Notes: generated by a model not told the origin, from the sequence alone. A stretch of 64,000 nt of DNA from Locusta migratoria (GCA_026315105.1 CM048750.1:162778549-162842548), one strand, 5' to 3'; shown: positions 34,013-45,609, counted from the first letter of the stretch. Program-made: numbers and translations.

Positions 34013-34290
34013 AGGGGATCAGTTGAGATATCGTATACAATATCCATATGGTAACGTATGTTATTTTCAGATATTGGTTACAATTGTAATTTGTCTGTGA
34101 TATTTTGCTGTCTCAACTCTTTACTTGAGGTTTACATGCCGTTTACGTAGAGCGAGGCACCTTGGGACCACCATAATAAAGGAAAAGCCATTGTAGTTGC
34201 CGTCTAATATGGTGTGTGATCACCTCGGAAAACAATTATGGTTGCACACTTCCGTGGCACGGACAGTATGCGATTATCAATCAGCTCTGC
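34013..34290 (-). mobile_element. rearranged Tc1-type fragment
   Basis: Begins with GGATCAGTTGAGATATC (5' end of the family at 14,170), then at once runs as the reverse complement of the family 3' region at 15,270-15,410 (TTGGTTACAATTGTAATTTG, AACTCTT-ACTTGAGGTTTAC, CGTTTAC-TAG). An internally deleted or inverted relic. Confidence 0.65.
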
Positions 34291-35279
34291 AGAGATATAG
34301 CGTTTGTCAGAATAGAAGACGGTATCCCTGTGTACCGAAACGGCCGCCAGCATAGATATATTTATGTTATATTGGCATACAGATATTTTAACTGGAAGAA
34401 GATTGCCTATCCCTACTACGAGCGTCTTTGCTTTATCTAATCCTGTATTGATGAAATGAAACTTTTGCCTAATCGCACGAAACGTTCAATTTACCTGTGA
34501 AAATCGTATGCCACTTTTTTTAATAGTTTTGGAGATAAACGTTTATTAAAGACAATAGCAGACATGACAGTCGTCGATAAAAAAAAAATACATAAAATAA
34601 AATAAAAGCCTTAACTTTTTCTCTTTTCGTGATCCGATTTTTATGATAGTAAGCTTATATGTTACGCAAGATAAGTTAAAGTTACCATATAAATTCGTGC
34701 AGTTATTTTCTCTTAAAAGATAAAACAGAAACGATGGTTACTGAAAACACTTAAAATTACGATTAATTCTCTCTTTGGGCCGGGTCTACAACTGATAAAT
34801 TTGAAGATTGAAGAAAGTACCAATATCTGTGTTACGATTTATTTATTCATTCATTCATTTATTCCCGATCGCGTAAATGAATAAAGAAAATATTAACACG
34901 GCTCTGGGACTTTCTTCCATCTTCATCAATTTACGATGTCTTTTTCTTTTCCATGATCCGATTCTGATGAAATCTTGCCTGTATGTTCACCGAAACTTCA
35001 CTCAAATTTCCTGTGAAAACCGCATGAAAATTAGTAGTTTTGAAGGTTGAAGCATATAATGTCGGACCTACATTTACAGTTTTATTATTAGTATAGCTAG
35101 AAGATTACCCAAGGTTTCATCATGTTCGTTTCAAAGTTGTATTATTTTTTAATCATCTTCTTATAGTGTCCCACGAAAATTCGAACTATAATAGATATTG
35201 AAAAACGAATTTAGCGGACATGAACGGACCGTAGAGGCTTATGAAAGTAAGTCTAAACCGTAAAGAAACGTTGTTTTCA

Positions 35280-35600
35280 ACAGAAACGTATCTTTTTAAT
35301 TAACACCCCCTATTATTTCTTATGTAATCAATAGCATGAAAAATCACAGAAAGAAAGGCGTTGGTTGCATCTCAATAAGTCAACTACATCCGAAGAAGCT
35401 GCGAAGTCGATTTGACGTTCTAAATACGTGGGTGCGCAGCTAGCGCGTCCCGAGGCCAAGCGAGACTGATGGTTGAGTCTCGGGGCGTGATAACTGCGCG
35501 CTTAATGCACTTCAAACAACTTCCCATTTTCTCCAAATGTAATTGATTTATTGAGATACAACCAACGCTGATCTTTTTGTGGTTTTCCATGGTACTGATT
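35280..35600. repeat. fold-back repeat related to the hAT element at 52.9 kb
   Basis: GGCGTTGGTTGCATCTCAAT near 35,360 recurs inverted near 35,560. The middle resembles 53,050-53,160 (GACGTTCTAAA..., GCACAGCTAGCGC-like). Non-coding. Confidence 0.5.
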
Positions 35601-35851
35601 GCAGAATGAACAATATTTGCTTACGTTTTAGACTGTCTCATTGTACGGGGTGATCAACAAGTCAATATAAATTTGAAAACTTAATAAATCACGGAATAAT
35701 GTAGATAGAGAGGTACAAATTGACACACCTGCTTGGAATGACATGGGGTTTTATTGGAACAAAAAAAAAGTTCAAAAAATGTCCGACAGATGGCGCTGGA
35801 CAGCAAAACGCCAGTGACTGCGCATAAAAATCGTGTGTAAAAGGAGGTGTA

Positions 35852-36995
35852 ATGAGAGATAGAATCAGATGCACCAGCAGTCGCAGCATGTTGACGTTAC
35901 CTGAAAAGGTGCTTTCATTGAAGCTGTATTATCAGAATGGGGAATGTGCTAGTTCAGCGTCACGATCCTATCGCCATAGGAAGGGGATTCAAACGGGTAA
36001 GGGTTCGTTGACAAATTCAGCTGTGGCGAGAATGATTTCGAAGTTCGAATCCACGGGTTGTTTAGACGATAGACCCCGTAGTGGCCGACCGAGCACAAGG
36101 CGTAATGCTGTTGAGACAGTTCAGGAAGAAATGCAGACTGTAGCAGGTTCGTCTATGCACGGGGAAGTCAGCGCTCGTGCAGTCGCACGTCGCGCCGGCA
36201 TTCCATACACTACTGTTTGGTGGCACTTAGGCGTACCCCCTCCGATGCTATCCCAACAAAATCCATCGACAGTATGAACTGTTACCTGGCGATTTATTGA
36301 AGCAGAGGACGTTTGCGGTGTGGGCGTTTCCAAAGATCGCGGAAGATGACTATTGGTTGAGTAACGTGTTGTGAACCGCCGAAGCTCATTTCACGCTCCG
36401 ATGGTCTGTCAACGCACACAACTGCAGAATTTGGGGTTCCAAATATTCTAGAACTGTCGTGGAAACTCCACTGCACGACAACAAAGTAACGGTATGGGTT
36501 GGATTTACCACATTTACCGTTATCGGGCCTTTTTCCTTCGAGGAACTGCATGAGTCTGGTTTTGTAACTGTTACCGTGACGGGTGAGAGGTACGCCGATA
36601 TGTTACAGAATCGCATTATCCCCAGCCTGGCTGCTAAACACCTGCTGGAATGTACGATTTTTATGCAGGATGGCGCTCCACCCCATATTGCTAGACTCGT
36701 GAAAGATCTCCTGCGCGCGTCGTTTGGTGATGATCGAGTGCTCAGCCGCCACTTTTGTCATGCTTGGCCTCCCAGGTCCCCAGACCTCAGTCCGTGCGAT
36801 TATTGGCTTTGGGGTTACCTGAATTCGCAAGTGTATCGTGATCGACCGACATCTCCAGGGATGCTGAAAGACAACATCCGACGCCAATGCTTCACCATAA
36901 CTACAAACATGCTTTACAGTGCTGTTCATAACATTAGTCCTCGGCTACAGCTATTGTTGAGGAATGATGGTGAACATATTGGGTATTTCCTGTAA
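35852..36995 (+). pseudogene. Tc1/mariner-superfamily transposase, frameshifted
   Basis: The N-terminal frame (35852-36277) holds a helix-turn-helix region (LPEKVLSLKLYYQNGECASS, VARMISKFESTGCLDDRPRS with the GRPS hinge, ISAR/SARAVARRAGIPYTTVW). After a break around 36,280-36,450 the second frame (36459-36995) has NKVTVWVGFT, YADMLQNRIIP, FMQDGAPPHIA (second Asp), WPPRSPDLSPCDYWLWG (third Asp) and VHNISPRLQLLLRNDGEHI. About 350 residues would be expected in total; the first catalytic Asp region is lost in the break. Inactive. Confidence 0.8.
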
Positions 36996-37330
36996 AGAAC
37001 ATCATCTTTGCTTTGTCTTAATTTGTTATGCTAATTATTGCTTTTCAGATCAGACTAAGCGCAATCTGTCGGACATTTTTTGAACTTTTTTTTTTCCTAA
37101 TAAAACCCCGTACCATAACTCAGGACATGCTTTACAGTGGTGTTGATAACATTATTCCTCGGCTACAGCTATTGTTGAGGAATGATGGTGAACACATTGA
37201 ACATTTCCTGTAAAGAACATCATCTTTGCTTTGTCTTAATTTGTTATGCTAATTATTGCTTTTCAGATCAGATGAAGCGTCATCTGTCGATCATTTTTTG
37301 AACCTTTCTTTTCCCCTAATAAAACCCCAT
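36907..37330. repeat. 218-bp tandem duplication at the transposon 3' end
   Basis: ACATGCTTTACAGTG at 36907 recurs at 37125 with everything between (GGCTACAGCTATTGTTGAGG, GTAAAGAACATCATCTTTGC, TTTTGAACTTTTTT). Copies differ at a few percent of sites. Confidence 0.85.
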
Positions 37331-37453
37331 GTCATTCCAAGCATATTTGTCAATTTGTACCTCTCTATCTACATATTCCGTGATTTACTAAGTTTTTAAA
37401 TGTATACTGACTTTTTGATCACCCGGTACTTAGTTTCTTAAGCCCCTGTGGTA

Positions 37454-38507
37454 GGGAAGGTCGGGTATCCCCGGACGGCGGGGAACCGCGGACGTTTCAA
37501 TTTCTAAGAAACCAAGCACGTTGTGTTGGCAAGACTACAATTGAAATGCGCGCCCTGTGGAGTAAAAACACAGGCAAGCCAGTTGTGCCATAGGCACCGA
37601 GCGAGCTGCTGGCAACGGTGAGTTTAGTTCGCGCAAAAATTTTTCGTCGTTCCTGTTTAACTTCAAATGTTCAAATGTTTGTTAAGCTTATGGGACTTAA
37701 CTACGGGGTCATCAGTCCCTAAACTTACAAACTACTTATGAACTACTTACGAACTAGAACGGCACAAATATCCATGCCCGAGGGGGGGATTCGAACCCCC
37801 GACCGTAGTGGCCGTGCTGACCGTGACTGGAGCGCCTCAGTCACCTCGGCCACCGCGGCCGGCCTGTTTAACTTCGTTGGCGGTTTTCACTCATAAGAAG
37901 AGTTTTTGAAATTACCATTTGACCTTGCAGAAGCTCTGAAAATCCCTCATAGATTTAATAAGGAGAAGGGTCATCTCCATATATAAAAAAAAAGGTTTTC
38001 GAAGAGAGACAGAAAAGGAAATGCAATAAAAAGGACAAGCCGAAAAAACAAAAAACGCAAATGCAATAAAGAAACGTTCATGGCGAAGACAAATATTCAG
38101 TCTCTCCGAAGAGGATCAAGAAAAAGAGACAGAATACATCACATGTGGAGAAATCTTCGAAGAAGACTGTATTCAGTGCTATAACTGCAAGGACTGGTAC
38201 CATGAAAACTGATTTATGTAGATGTTCGAGATATTTATTACAATTGTATGTTTTCAAGGCCAAGAAACAAGTGGAGTACCACTGAATGCTGTGTCCGGGG
38301 CTACTCTCCAAATGTTTTAGTGCCAATAAACTGATTCAAAGTGTATTTAAGATAGTTCATTAAAAAATATTATCTATGCTTAGTTCTAAGTGATATGACT
38401 AAAGAAGTTACTGGTTTCTTTTTACGATGAAAGTTAACACAGAAAAATTGTTTATTGTTGTTTTATTAGCAATTCATTTTTGTGTCCGTGGCTACCCGAC
38501 CTTCCCC
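37454..38507 (+). mobile_element. pogo-like DNA transposon holding a SINE
   Basis: TA-flanked inverted ends GGGAAGGTCGGGTA / TACCCGACCTTCCC. Near 38,100-38,210 a frame reads SLSEEDQEKETEY, TCGEIFEEDCIQCYNCKDWY and HEN-stop, a Cys-rich tail like those ending many pogo-type transposases. The main transposase body is gone. A SINE is nested at 37665-37862. Confidence 0.75.
37665..37862 (-). mobile_element. tRNA-Leu-like SINE (family A)
   Basis: Reverse copy with a perfect 13-bp TSD CCTGTTTAACTTC (37652-37664 and 37863-37875). Full head (GGCCGCGGTGGCCGAGG), B box and tail; inserted in the pogo-like element. Confidence 0.94.
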
Positions 38508-38926
38508 TACATAGCGCTGAAGACAACTATGTCAGCAGTCGCTCTGTTATCGGCCGTTTTATATTCTGTCGTGTTACCGCGTTCAGGGAAGGAGGGCTCG
38601 TACTCAATTTCAAGGTAGGCCACATTTAATTCAATCGCTATGGTTATGTAGCATTTACTAGTAGATCAGTAGGATCTACTTCAAAAAATTGTACTTTGTA
38701 GGGTAGTGCCATTAGCTTCCTAATGTGAAGTCTCTTTCAAAACAACAAACGCACGTTGTTTCCAACTAGTTAAGGCCCAGCCTTGGCGCACAAAACTTGA
38801 CCCCAGTGTGCTTATTAGAAACCCTCGTACTGCTGTAAAATGGCAGATGAAGGCTGAATAAATCCTGAGACATTCATCAGATGGGTACATCATTTTGATA
38901 AATATAAGCATACAAATGTATTCTTC

Positions 38927-38999
38927 ATAAGTAGTTTGTAAGTTTAGGGACTGATGACCCCGTAGTTAAGTCCCATAGACTTTACAAACATTTGAACAT
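38927..38999 (+). mobile_element. SINE tail fragment (5'-truncated)
   Basis: Only the 3' part: TAAGTAGTTTGTAAGTTTAG, GGACTGATGACC, ACAAACATTTGAACATG, then a T-run. Confidence 0.85.
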
Positions 39000-39084
39000 G
39001 TTTTTTTTTTGTATTCTTTCGATATTTGATGCAGCGTCGTCACATTTGGTCCCTAGAATTTATGATGATGTTGAAGGGTACATC

Positions 39085-39281
39085 GCCGGCCGCGGTGGCC
39101 GAGGAGACTGAGGCGCTTCAGTCACGGTCCGCACGGCCACTACGGTCGGGGGTTCGAATCCCCCCTCGGGCATGGTTATTTGTGCCGTCCTAGTTCGTAA
39201 GTAGTTCATAAGTAGTTTGTAAGTTTAGGGACTGATGACCTCGTAGTTAAGTCCCATAAGCTTTACAAGCATTTGAACATT
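39085..39281 (+). mobile_element. tRNA-Leu-like SINE (family A), 300 bp before a nervy exon
   Basis: Near-perfect 14-bp TSD TTGAAGGGTACATC / TTGAAGGGCACATC (39071-39084 and 39282-39295). Full-length, sense to the host gene. Confidence 0.94.
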
Positions 39282-39295
39282 TTGAAGGGCACATC

Positions 39296-39480
39296 TATCT
39301 TACATCTTATAAAATAGGCTGTTTGCGTGTATGTATGTATGTATGTTCCACGTCTCCTCCTAAACTACTGGACCGATTTCAACCAAACTTGGTACACATG
39401 TCCCTTACTATCAGGCAACAATCGCTGTCGCGGTAAGAACCATATACTTCATTGTTCAGTATCTGTTGTATTTGTAGAGA
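39296..39480 (+). mobile_element. Helitron-like fragment next to a nervy exon
   Basis: GTATGTATGT array, then CTCCTAAACTACTGGACCG and TTTCAACCAAACTTGGTAC, the same phrases as in the larger copy at 50,144-51,033. The exon starts about 100 bp later. Confidence 0.5.
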
Positions 39481-39583
39481 TATTTTCGGTGGAAATGTTG
39501 AGTGGGGCCCCTGTATAGACTGCAGCAGCCAGCAGGTGTTGTGAGGCGTCGGAGTGACGTGTTGCGACGCGTGTTGTGCGCAG

Positions 39584-39829
39584 GCGGCGTGGTGAAGGAG
39601 CGCGAGCGGCGCACGCCGGACAGCCCCGAGGGCGCGCGCCTGCAGCCGCCCCCCGCCGCCGCCGCCCCCGGCAGCCCGGCGGGCTCTCCGCCCCCGCAGC
39701 CGCCGCCCGCCCCCTCGTCGGCCGCCCCCGGCCTGGGCCCCGCCCCCGCCTCCGCCCCCGCCGCCGCCCAGCACAACGGGCACCGCGCCGCCAGCCCCAC
39801 CGCCACGCTGCACGTCAACGGCACCGCAG
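39584..39829 (+). CDS. nvy: nervy/MTG-family transcriptional corepressor, internal coding exon (partial gene)
   Basis: Internal exon of a probable nervy (MTG8/ETO/RUNX1T1) orthologue, a nuclear corepressor adaptor that recruits histone deacetylase complexes. The exon follows a TTGTGCGCAG acceptor and ends at a GTCAGT donor; it is 246 nt (82 codons), entered and left in phase 1. The reading frame begins GVVKERERRTPDSPEG and continues as a very Pro/Ala-rich low-complexity stretch ending in HVNGTA. A short TPDSP-type motif followed by a Pro-rich linker just before NHR1 is typical of the family N-terminus. The phase joins exactly to the next exon at 52675, giving Gly across the junction. GC content is extreme compared with the AT-rich flanks. 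A SINE ends about 300 bp upstream and Helitron-like sequence abuts it. The assignment rests mainly on the next exon; on its own this exon would only be called a Pro-rich ORF between splice sites. Confidence 0.7.
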
Positions 39830-40329
39830 GTCAGTGACGCCGCTGCACCTGCACCTGCACCTGCTTGCTGTTACCTCCATACACACAGTGACCACCAAGG
39901 CCTATCCTCAAACACATTTTGCTTCTGACATCTACGCGATTTATTACAAGTAACAGCTCATATCGTAGACCAGTAATTCTCAATTGTTTTACGAGAGATT
40001 AAATGGACGATGTTATCCATCAATTGACCAAGCGCCATTCCTTTAAACTTTCTGATCTGAGTGGACACCGATGGGGCACTACGTGGCCTATTTGAAATAA
40101 AATAAAAAAAATAAAAATAAACATTGTCATTGTAGCAACTGTTTCCATGAAATACTGAAATTGACGAAGAGCCACTTCCCCTATGTTTGATTTTGAATTT
40201 TGGATCACAAAGCAACAAGCCACAATCCAAACTGTAGTTCTGCAACAGCAGACCAAGTGCCACCTTTGTCGAAGATATCTGCCAACATTGTACGTTACAA
40301 AAGGCAGTTGTGTGTGAACAAATGAGGTA

Positions 40330-41130
40330 TTCACAGTGGCAAGGACGTCAGTGACCACTGATATGTCTGGATTGAGGGTGAAGCTGGCCGTGGAGACCAG
40401 GAGGTTGGCAGCTGCCTCAAAAAACATAACGAAGAAAATGTCAAGGCAAAAAGAACTTATTCTTTGGTCAGACTCGAGAGGAGGCCAAAATCTTAACATA
40501 AAAATCGTACTGATACTTAAAATAGTGTTGGAAAATCACCTCACCTTGGAAAATAGTAGCTGTATGTTCTCCTAGGCCACAGTTTTTTGCCCAATATGGC
40601 AGTGCTTTTGCAGACATAGAGTATGCATTACAGCTACAACAACGGTTGTTCACTGTCGACGATAACATGAATGTCGTGTAAGTAAGTAGTAAGAATGCTT
40701 TGGTTGTCCACAGAGTCGAACGGAGAGAATTCGTTGTAACGGAAATGCTGTAGAAAATAACAATCTGCAAATTTGAAACAGAAAAACGCCGTGTAAATTG
40801 ACTGAAGACTAGAGAAATAGGGGTGAAGAAGGACAAACCTCTAAACATTTTTATGAAAAGAGACTTTGACCAGGAGACTTCAACTGAAATAAATATTCAG
40901 AAAAAGGAAAGAAGAGAAAGACCTTTTTCTAACCTATTGAAATTGAGTGACCACTTAATTCCACTGTGGCCAAGAGAAAAACCGATTTCTAAAAAAGACT
41001 TGAAGACTTGAAATCCTCTCTGTCGCTGATGCCGAAAGATGCAACACAAATGTACCGGTCGTTGCAAAGTGGTACAAATGTGGACGACAGAATCGATGGT
41101 GTCAATAGACACGTTTACTTTGAAATTGAA
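40330..41130 (+). pseudogene. decayed protein-coding remnant, probably transposon-derived (SDS-GGQN motif)
   Basis: Pieces in shifting + frames: LRVKLAVETRRLAAASKNIT, LILWSDSRGGQNLNIKIVLI, FADIEYALQLQQRLFTVDD, RVERREFVVTEML, KDKPLNIFMKRDFDQETSTE, INIQKKERRERPFSNLLK and LWPREKPISKKDL. I recall an uncharacterised, multi-copy insect protein type with a SDSCGGQNRN motif and a basic C-terminal region; it is usually transposon-associated. Stops and frameshifts throughout. No inverted ends found. It lies in the nervy intron but does not splice into its frame. Confidence 0.45.
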
Positions 41131-41159
41131 TCCAAATAATAACAGCTCCTTTCACTTTT

Positions 41160-41640
41160 TGTGTAAGTTTCATTGTTTTTAAATTCCCTTTGTACAGTAT
41201 GCCTATTGTGATGTACAGTTAGTTATTAATTCCATTTGAAATGAAAGCAATGCTATCGTTTAAATTCGTAAAGGATCCATGAAGTGACTGTAATGTTATC
41301 TCCATTGTTACAATTACTGGTTTGTGTGTCTCATACAATTCCATATATGAAACGTCAGTGACACGAAACTACAATTTTCATACCTTCAGCATGTTTTCCA
41401 ACAATATTTAGTTTACAAAACGCAATCTGTTCTTTATTTAAGCTTCGTTTCCAGTAACGTGACCAAGCTTTTTAAAGATCTGGGAGGCATATGACTTCCT
41501 AAGTCTTTATTTTTATAATAGGTCTAATGCATAATTCAGTTGTGCATAATGAGACCAAAGAACGTTCAAACGAGCACTAGCAGTAATCAAGCATCAGTAG
41601 TCTAACTAACATTGTGTTATTTTTTTCGGCACGTTTCCCA
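41160..41640. other. no gene recognised (intronic)
   Basis: AT-rich DNA without recognised repeats or coding signal. Confidence 0.4.
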
Positions 41641-41655
41641 TTTAATTACGTTGAT

Positions 41656-41858
41656 GCCGCGGTGGAGTAGCCGAGCGGTTTAAAGCGTCTCGCTACGGAG
41701 CGCGCGGTTGCTCGCCGTGGAGGTTCGAGTCCTCCCTGGGGCATGGGTGTGTGTGTTTGTCCTTAGGTTAGTTTACCTAGGTTTAAGTAGTTTGTAAGCT
41801 AAGGACTGATGACCACGCAGTTTGGTCAGATAGATTTAGAAACATTTGAACAGTTTTG
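41656..41858 (+). mobile_element. tRNA-like SINE (GGAGTAGCC subtype)
   Basis: Perfect 12-bp TSD AATTACGTTGAT (41644-41655 and 41859-41870). Head GCCGCGGTGGAGTAGCCGAG, B box GAGGTTCGAGTCC, complete tail. Confidence 0.94.
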
Positions 41859-42227
41859 AATTACGTTGATCTTCCACTACTAAGTGCAACAATAATAATC
41901 CTTCATTTGTATATAAAATCGAGAAACATCAACAATCCACACATTTTTAAGATAATGCTAACTTTGGACGCCATTATCTCGCTTATAATATTTTGGCTCG
42001 GTGTGATGCATAACACTGTCAAAATTAATAAAAGGTGGACGAATTAATTTTCAAAGAAGCACTGATAACATTGTTCCCCAAAGATCACTCACCTGTAGAT
42101 TTTCTGTCGTTGCCTAGTAGATAATTTAAAAAAATTGGACAGTAAAGGAAGCTACAGACAATTAAAGTCTAGAATGTCGATTGAAAAATATGTTCTGAGT
42201 AATTCAGTAATGTCAGAGTATTTGGTA

Positions 42228-42800
42228 CATGCATGATGGAGCTGCGGGCATTTTGCTGCTGCTATGAGACGGCATCTAACGCGCAGATACGACCAAAGGT
42301 GGACAGGTCGAGGTGGACCTGCATCTTGGACCCCAAGATCACCTGATCTATGTACTTTAGATTTTTGTGTCTGGAGTCACCTCAAAAGCGAAGTGTACAG
42401 CACACCCGTTAACACAATTGATGAATTGGAGCGGAGAGTTGAACACGCTTGTCAAGAATTCGGAAATGATCCAGGGTTTTCGAAAGAATACGAAATTAAT
42501 TGCAGAGACTAGCGCAGTATTGCATCCAGGTGCAAGGAAGACACTTCGAACGCCTCGTTTAACAGGTAACCCATACGTGAAATGTGTACTAAATGCGACA
42601 TAAAACCTAATAGTTAAGTCTAAATTTCAAATTAATGTGTACTAAGTAGGACACTGTTTACAGTGACGTCAATGGCGGCTTGGAACCATACATTCCTAAT
42701 TATCTTGCAAACGATTCGTTTTCGGAACCATGCTTAGTGGGACATTTTTGTGTACTGCCAACTGTGTAAGTTTGCGTCATCATCTTTGAAACATCCTGTA
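42228..42800 (+). mobile_element. Tc1/mariner-superfamily 3' fragment
   Basis: Near 42,230 the translation shows H-D-G-A-A (second catalytic Asp region). From 42264 it reads RRHLTRRYDQRWTGRGGP, WTPRSPDLCTLDFCVW, LKSEVYSTPVNTIDELERR and ACQEFGNDPGF. The AAACATCCTGTATA near 42,786-42,799 resembles the end of this transposon type. 5' half missing. Confidence 0.7.
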
Positions 42801-42809
42801 TATTTGCTC

Positions 42810-43470
42810 ACAGTAATTTTAAAACAATTGGCATTTTTAAATAGTGGAACATAAGATTTATCTTATAAAAGCAACAAAAATACTTATTTACACATATTAA
42901 GCACATTTCAAATTGTTCACTGATTTTCAGAAAAAATGCAATACATGCGTCCGATCTCGAGGGTTAATTGATATCTGGATTGGGATCCGTTAGTTTTACG
43001 TGTAAATCATGTACCAAGCGAAGTATTTTACTACAAGAAGCCATCAAGAAAATGCACGCACGCATAACTAACTAGTTAATATCTTCAATACTATAATAGT
43101 AAACACTCGATACATTCCGGCGCACTCGATATGGACGATCGAGGCATAATCCACTCGACCACGGTGAAATAAACAGAAAATAGAAATACTTTATAAAATA
43201 AAGGAATCCGGCACCATCAACACGAATACACACGTTGAACAGTAAGAAAATATAGTACGATCTCACAGTCAAGGTCACTGATATGAAGTTCCGTCTGCAT
43301 TGTTCTCATATCGCCCTGACTATGTTATTAGCCCCGAGTTTTCTATATAACTTTTCAGATGACTTGCTCGTGAACCATTTTCTTGGTCGTCAGATATTTT
43401 ACTCAGATGCTGTAAAGTCACCCAACGACCCACCTAAATTCACCCCATGAGCCACAAGTAGGTCACGACA
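42810..43470. other. no gene recognised (intronic)
   Basis: AT-rich; spurious short frames only. Confidence 0.4.
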
Positions 43471-43490
43471 CAGAGTTCGGCAAACATTGT

Positions 43491-43693
43491 TCAAAAAGTT
43501 CAAATGTTTGTAAATCTATCGGACCAAACTGCGTGGTCATCAGTCCGTAGCTTACAAACTACTTAAACCTAGGTAAACTAACCTAAGGACAAACACACAC
43601 ACCCATGCCCCAGGGAGGACTCGAACCTCCACGGCGAGCAACCGCGCGCTCCGCAGCGAGACGCTTTAGACCGCTCGGCTACTCCACCGCGGC
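43491..43693 (-). mobile_element. tRNA-like SINE (GGAGTAGCC subtype)
   Basis: Reverse copy with a perfect 11-bp TSD GCAAACATTGT (43480-43490 and 43694-43704). Full length. Confidence 0.94.
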
Positions 43694-44019
43694 GCAAACA
43701 TTGTCATTAAGTTTTAACTTCACGTTACATTTCACAGACAGAAGGTATGAGATGTGAGTCATCGATCAATTTTTGCATGGATGTTCTACATTGAATATAA
43801 AGAGACACCTGTTACGGCTTTTTGATACACAGTACTTTTTGAGAAAAAAATATCAAGCTCAAAGCTGATTATGAAAAATCGCGTTTTCAATGCTACACAT
43901 CGGAAGATCGTCTGAAGATGAGAATTTTTTTTTCTATTATAAATTTTTATAATATATATAACTTTCTGTGTTTTTATGCTGTACTTCGATACTTGTAAAC
44001 ATGAGCGACTTTTTGACCG

Positions 44020-44490
44020 CCCTCGCCGGTGGAGTGGACCAGGGCTCGCACTGTCAAACCGTTGATACTGGTTCGAACCTCCATAATGATAATTTTGTTA
44101 GATTGTTTTCATGTATTTGATATTATACTCATATTTCTAATACCGTTTCTTGCCTAGTTTTGAAGTAAAGCATCGGGGAATGTAATTAATATTCAGTCAA
44201 GTGTACTATCTATTTACAGCTGTTTTATTTGTGCTCCATAGTGCAAAACCAATATCGTCACATTCTTTTTTTATTTATTTCTTATTTCGTATATCACAAA
44301 CAAAACAGCTGTGAACAGATAATACACTTAATTGAATATTAATACCACTTTCCGCTTTCGACTTCAAAATAAGACATGAAAAGCTATTACAAATATGATA
44401 ATATTATCAAATACATAGAAAAAAATCTAATAAAAATTTGCCATTACGGAGAGTCGAACCTGGACCTACAAGACAGTTCAAGACCTGGGA
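44020..44490. mobile_element. fold-back element with tRNA B-box-like sequence at both ends
   Basis: GCCGGTGGAGTGGACC ... GGTTCGAACCTCC at the left and GGAGAGTCGAACCTGG at the right. Inner arms match as reverse complements (TAATATTCAGTCAAGTGTA, TATTTACAGCTGTTTTATTT near 44,186 versus 44,295-44,345; TATTTGATATTAT / ATAATATTATCAAATA). Loop of about 75 bp. Non-coding. Confidence 0.7.
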
Positions 44491-44499
44491 ACTCGCTCA

Positions 44500-45380
44500 T
44501 CGTTACGAGTACCCAAGCATGAAAACACAGAAACGTTAATTACTCGAAAGTCAGTAACTATTCACCTCATATATTAGTAAAAAACGTCTATCTTTATATT
44601 TCGATGTATAGCACCAAAAAATTTTCCATCATCAACTCTGACCTTGATTTTTTCATAAACTATAGACTAGCAAAAAGCCAAAAACGTGTCTATTTATATT
44701 CAGTATAGAACGTCCATGTACTATTTGTCGAAATGGGAAATCCAAATCTCAGACCCTGACGTTGTCAGATACAGAAATTTGAACGATCGGAGTTGTGATT
44801 TTATGCCGTATTTTGCCTCATGGAGAGCGAGCCACAATTTTTAATAGTGTCTAAACCTGATGTACAGAACTGGTAGACTTAAGAACGCAAATACTTATTT
44901 TAATTGTGCATTTCAACGAAGTTAGTCGACATCTGCAGATTTGTAAAAATTGTCATCATATGGAAACTTCTCCTTCCACTTGGATAGAGGATACACATGT
45001 GTTGTCACGCATACCATGGTATCAACGATTTTTTCAGGTATAACAAAATTTTTATAAGATGACCTTTTATAATATAACGATCGATTTGTTGAACAAAACA
45101 TTAAAACGTCAATTACGTAAATTTTCTGTATCGGCTAACGTCAAAAACGCAGACTTTACTTATTTCTTCTACTTCGCGGTCGTTTTTGATGCTATACATT
45201 TTCTAAATTCAAAGTTGCAATTGATTTCGGAAAAAAATCGGGATAATATGTTTCTGACACTATTTCAGAATTATGGGACGGTCTATCTTGTTTGATAAAA
45301 AAATCAATAAAACATATGCTGTCTAAGATCGCTTTAAAATATTTTTATTGCCGGTTTTGTCAGATATAGGCAGCCACCAT
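44500..45380. other. no gene recognised (intronic)
   Basis: AT-rich sequence. A 78-codon frame at 45059-45295 has no recognisable motif. Confidence 0.35.
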
Positions 45381-45395
45381 AGTTGAATTTTGTGT

Positions 45396-45596
45396 TCAAA
45401 AATGTTCAAATGTTTGAATACCTTATGGGACTTAACTACGGGGTCATCAGTCCCAAAACTTACAAACTACTTATGAACTAGCTAACACTAAGTACGGCAC
45501 AAATATCCATGACCGAGGGGGGATTGAACACCCGACCGTAATGGCCGTGCAGACCGTGACTGACGCGCCTCAGTCCCCTCGACCACCACGGCCGGC
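45396..45596 (-). mobile_element. tRNA-Leu-like SINE (family A)
   Basis: Reverse copy with a perfect 12-bp TSD TGAATTTTGTGT (45384-45395 and 45597-45608). The B box is slightly damaged (GTGTTCAATCC). Confidence 0.93.
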
Positions 45597-45609
45597 TGAA
45601 TTTTGTGTG

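Larger units (their letters stand above)
35646..37426 (+). mobile_element. Tc1/mariner-superfamily transposon with a near-complete transposase remnant
   Basis: TA-flanked, with inverted ends starting CGGGGTGATCAACAAGTC / GACTTTTTGATCACCCGG and long subterminal similarity (over 100 bp: GTACAAATTGACA, GGAATGACATGGGGTTTTAT). The transposase remnant is at 35852-36995; a 218-bp direct duplication covers the 3' end. Confidence 0.88.

Noticed and set aside
39379..39824. Two long minus-strand Gly/Ala-rich frames
   Set aside because: Shadows of the GC-rich nervy exon; the + strand has the splice sites and the phase match.
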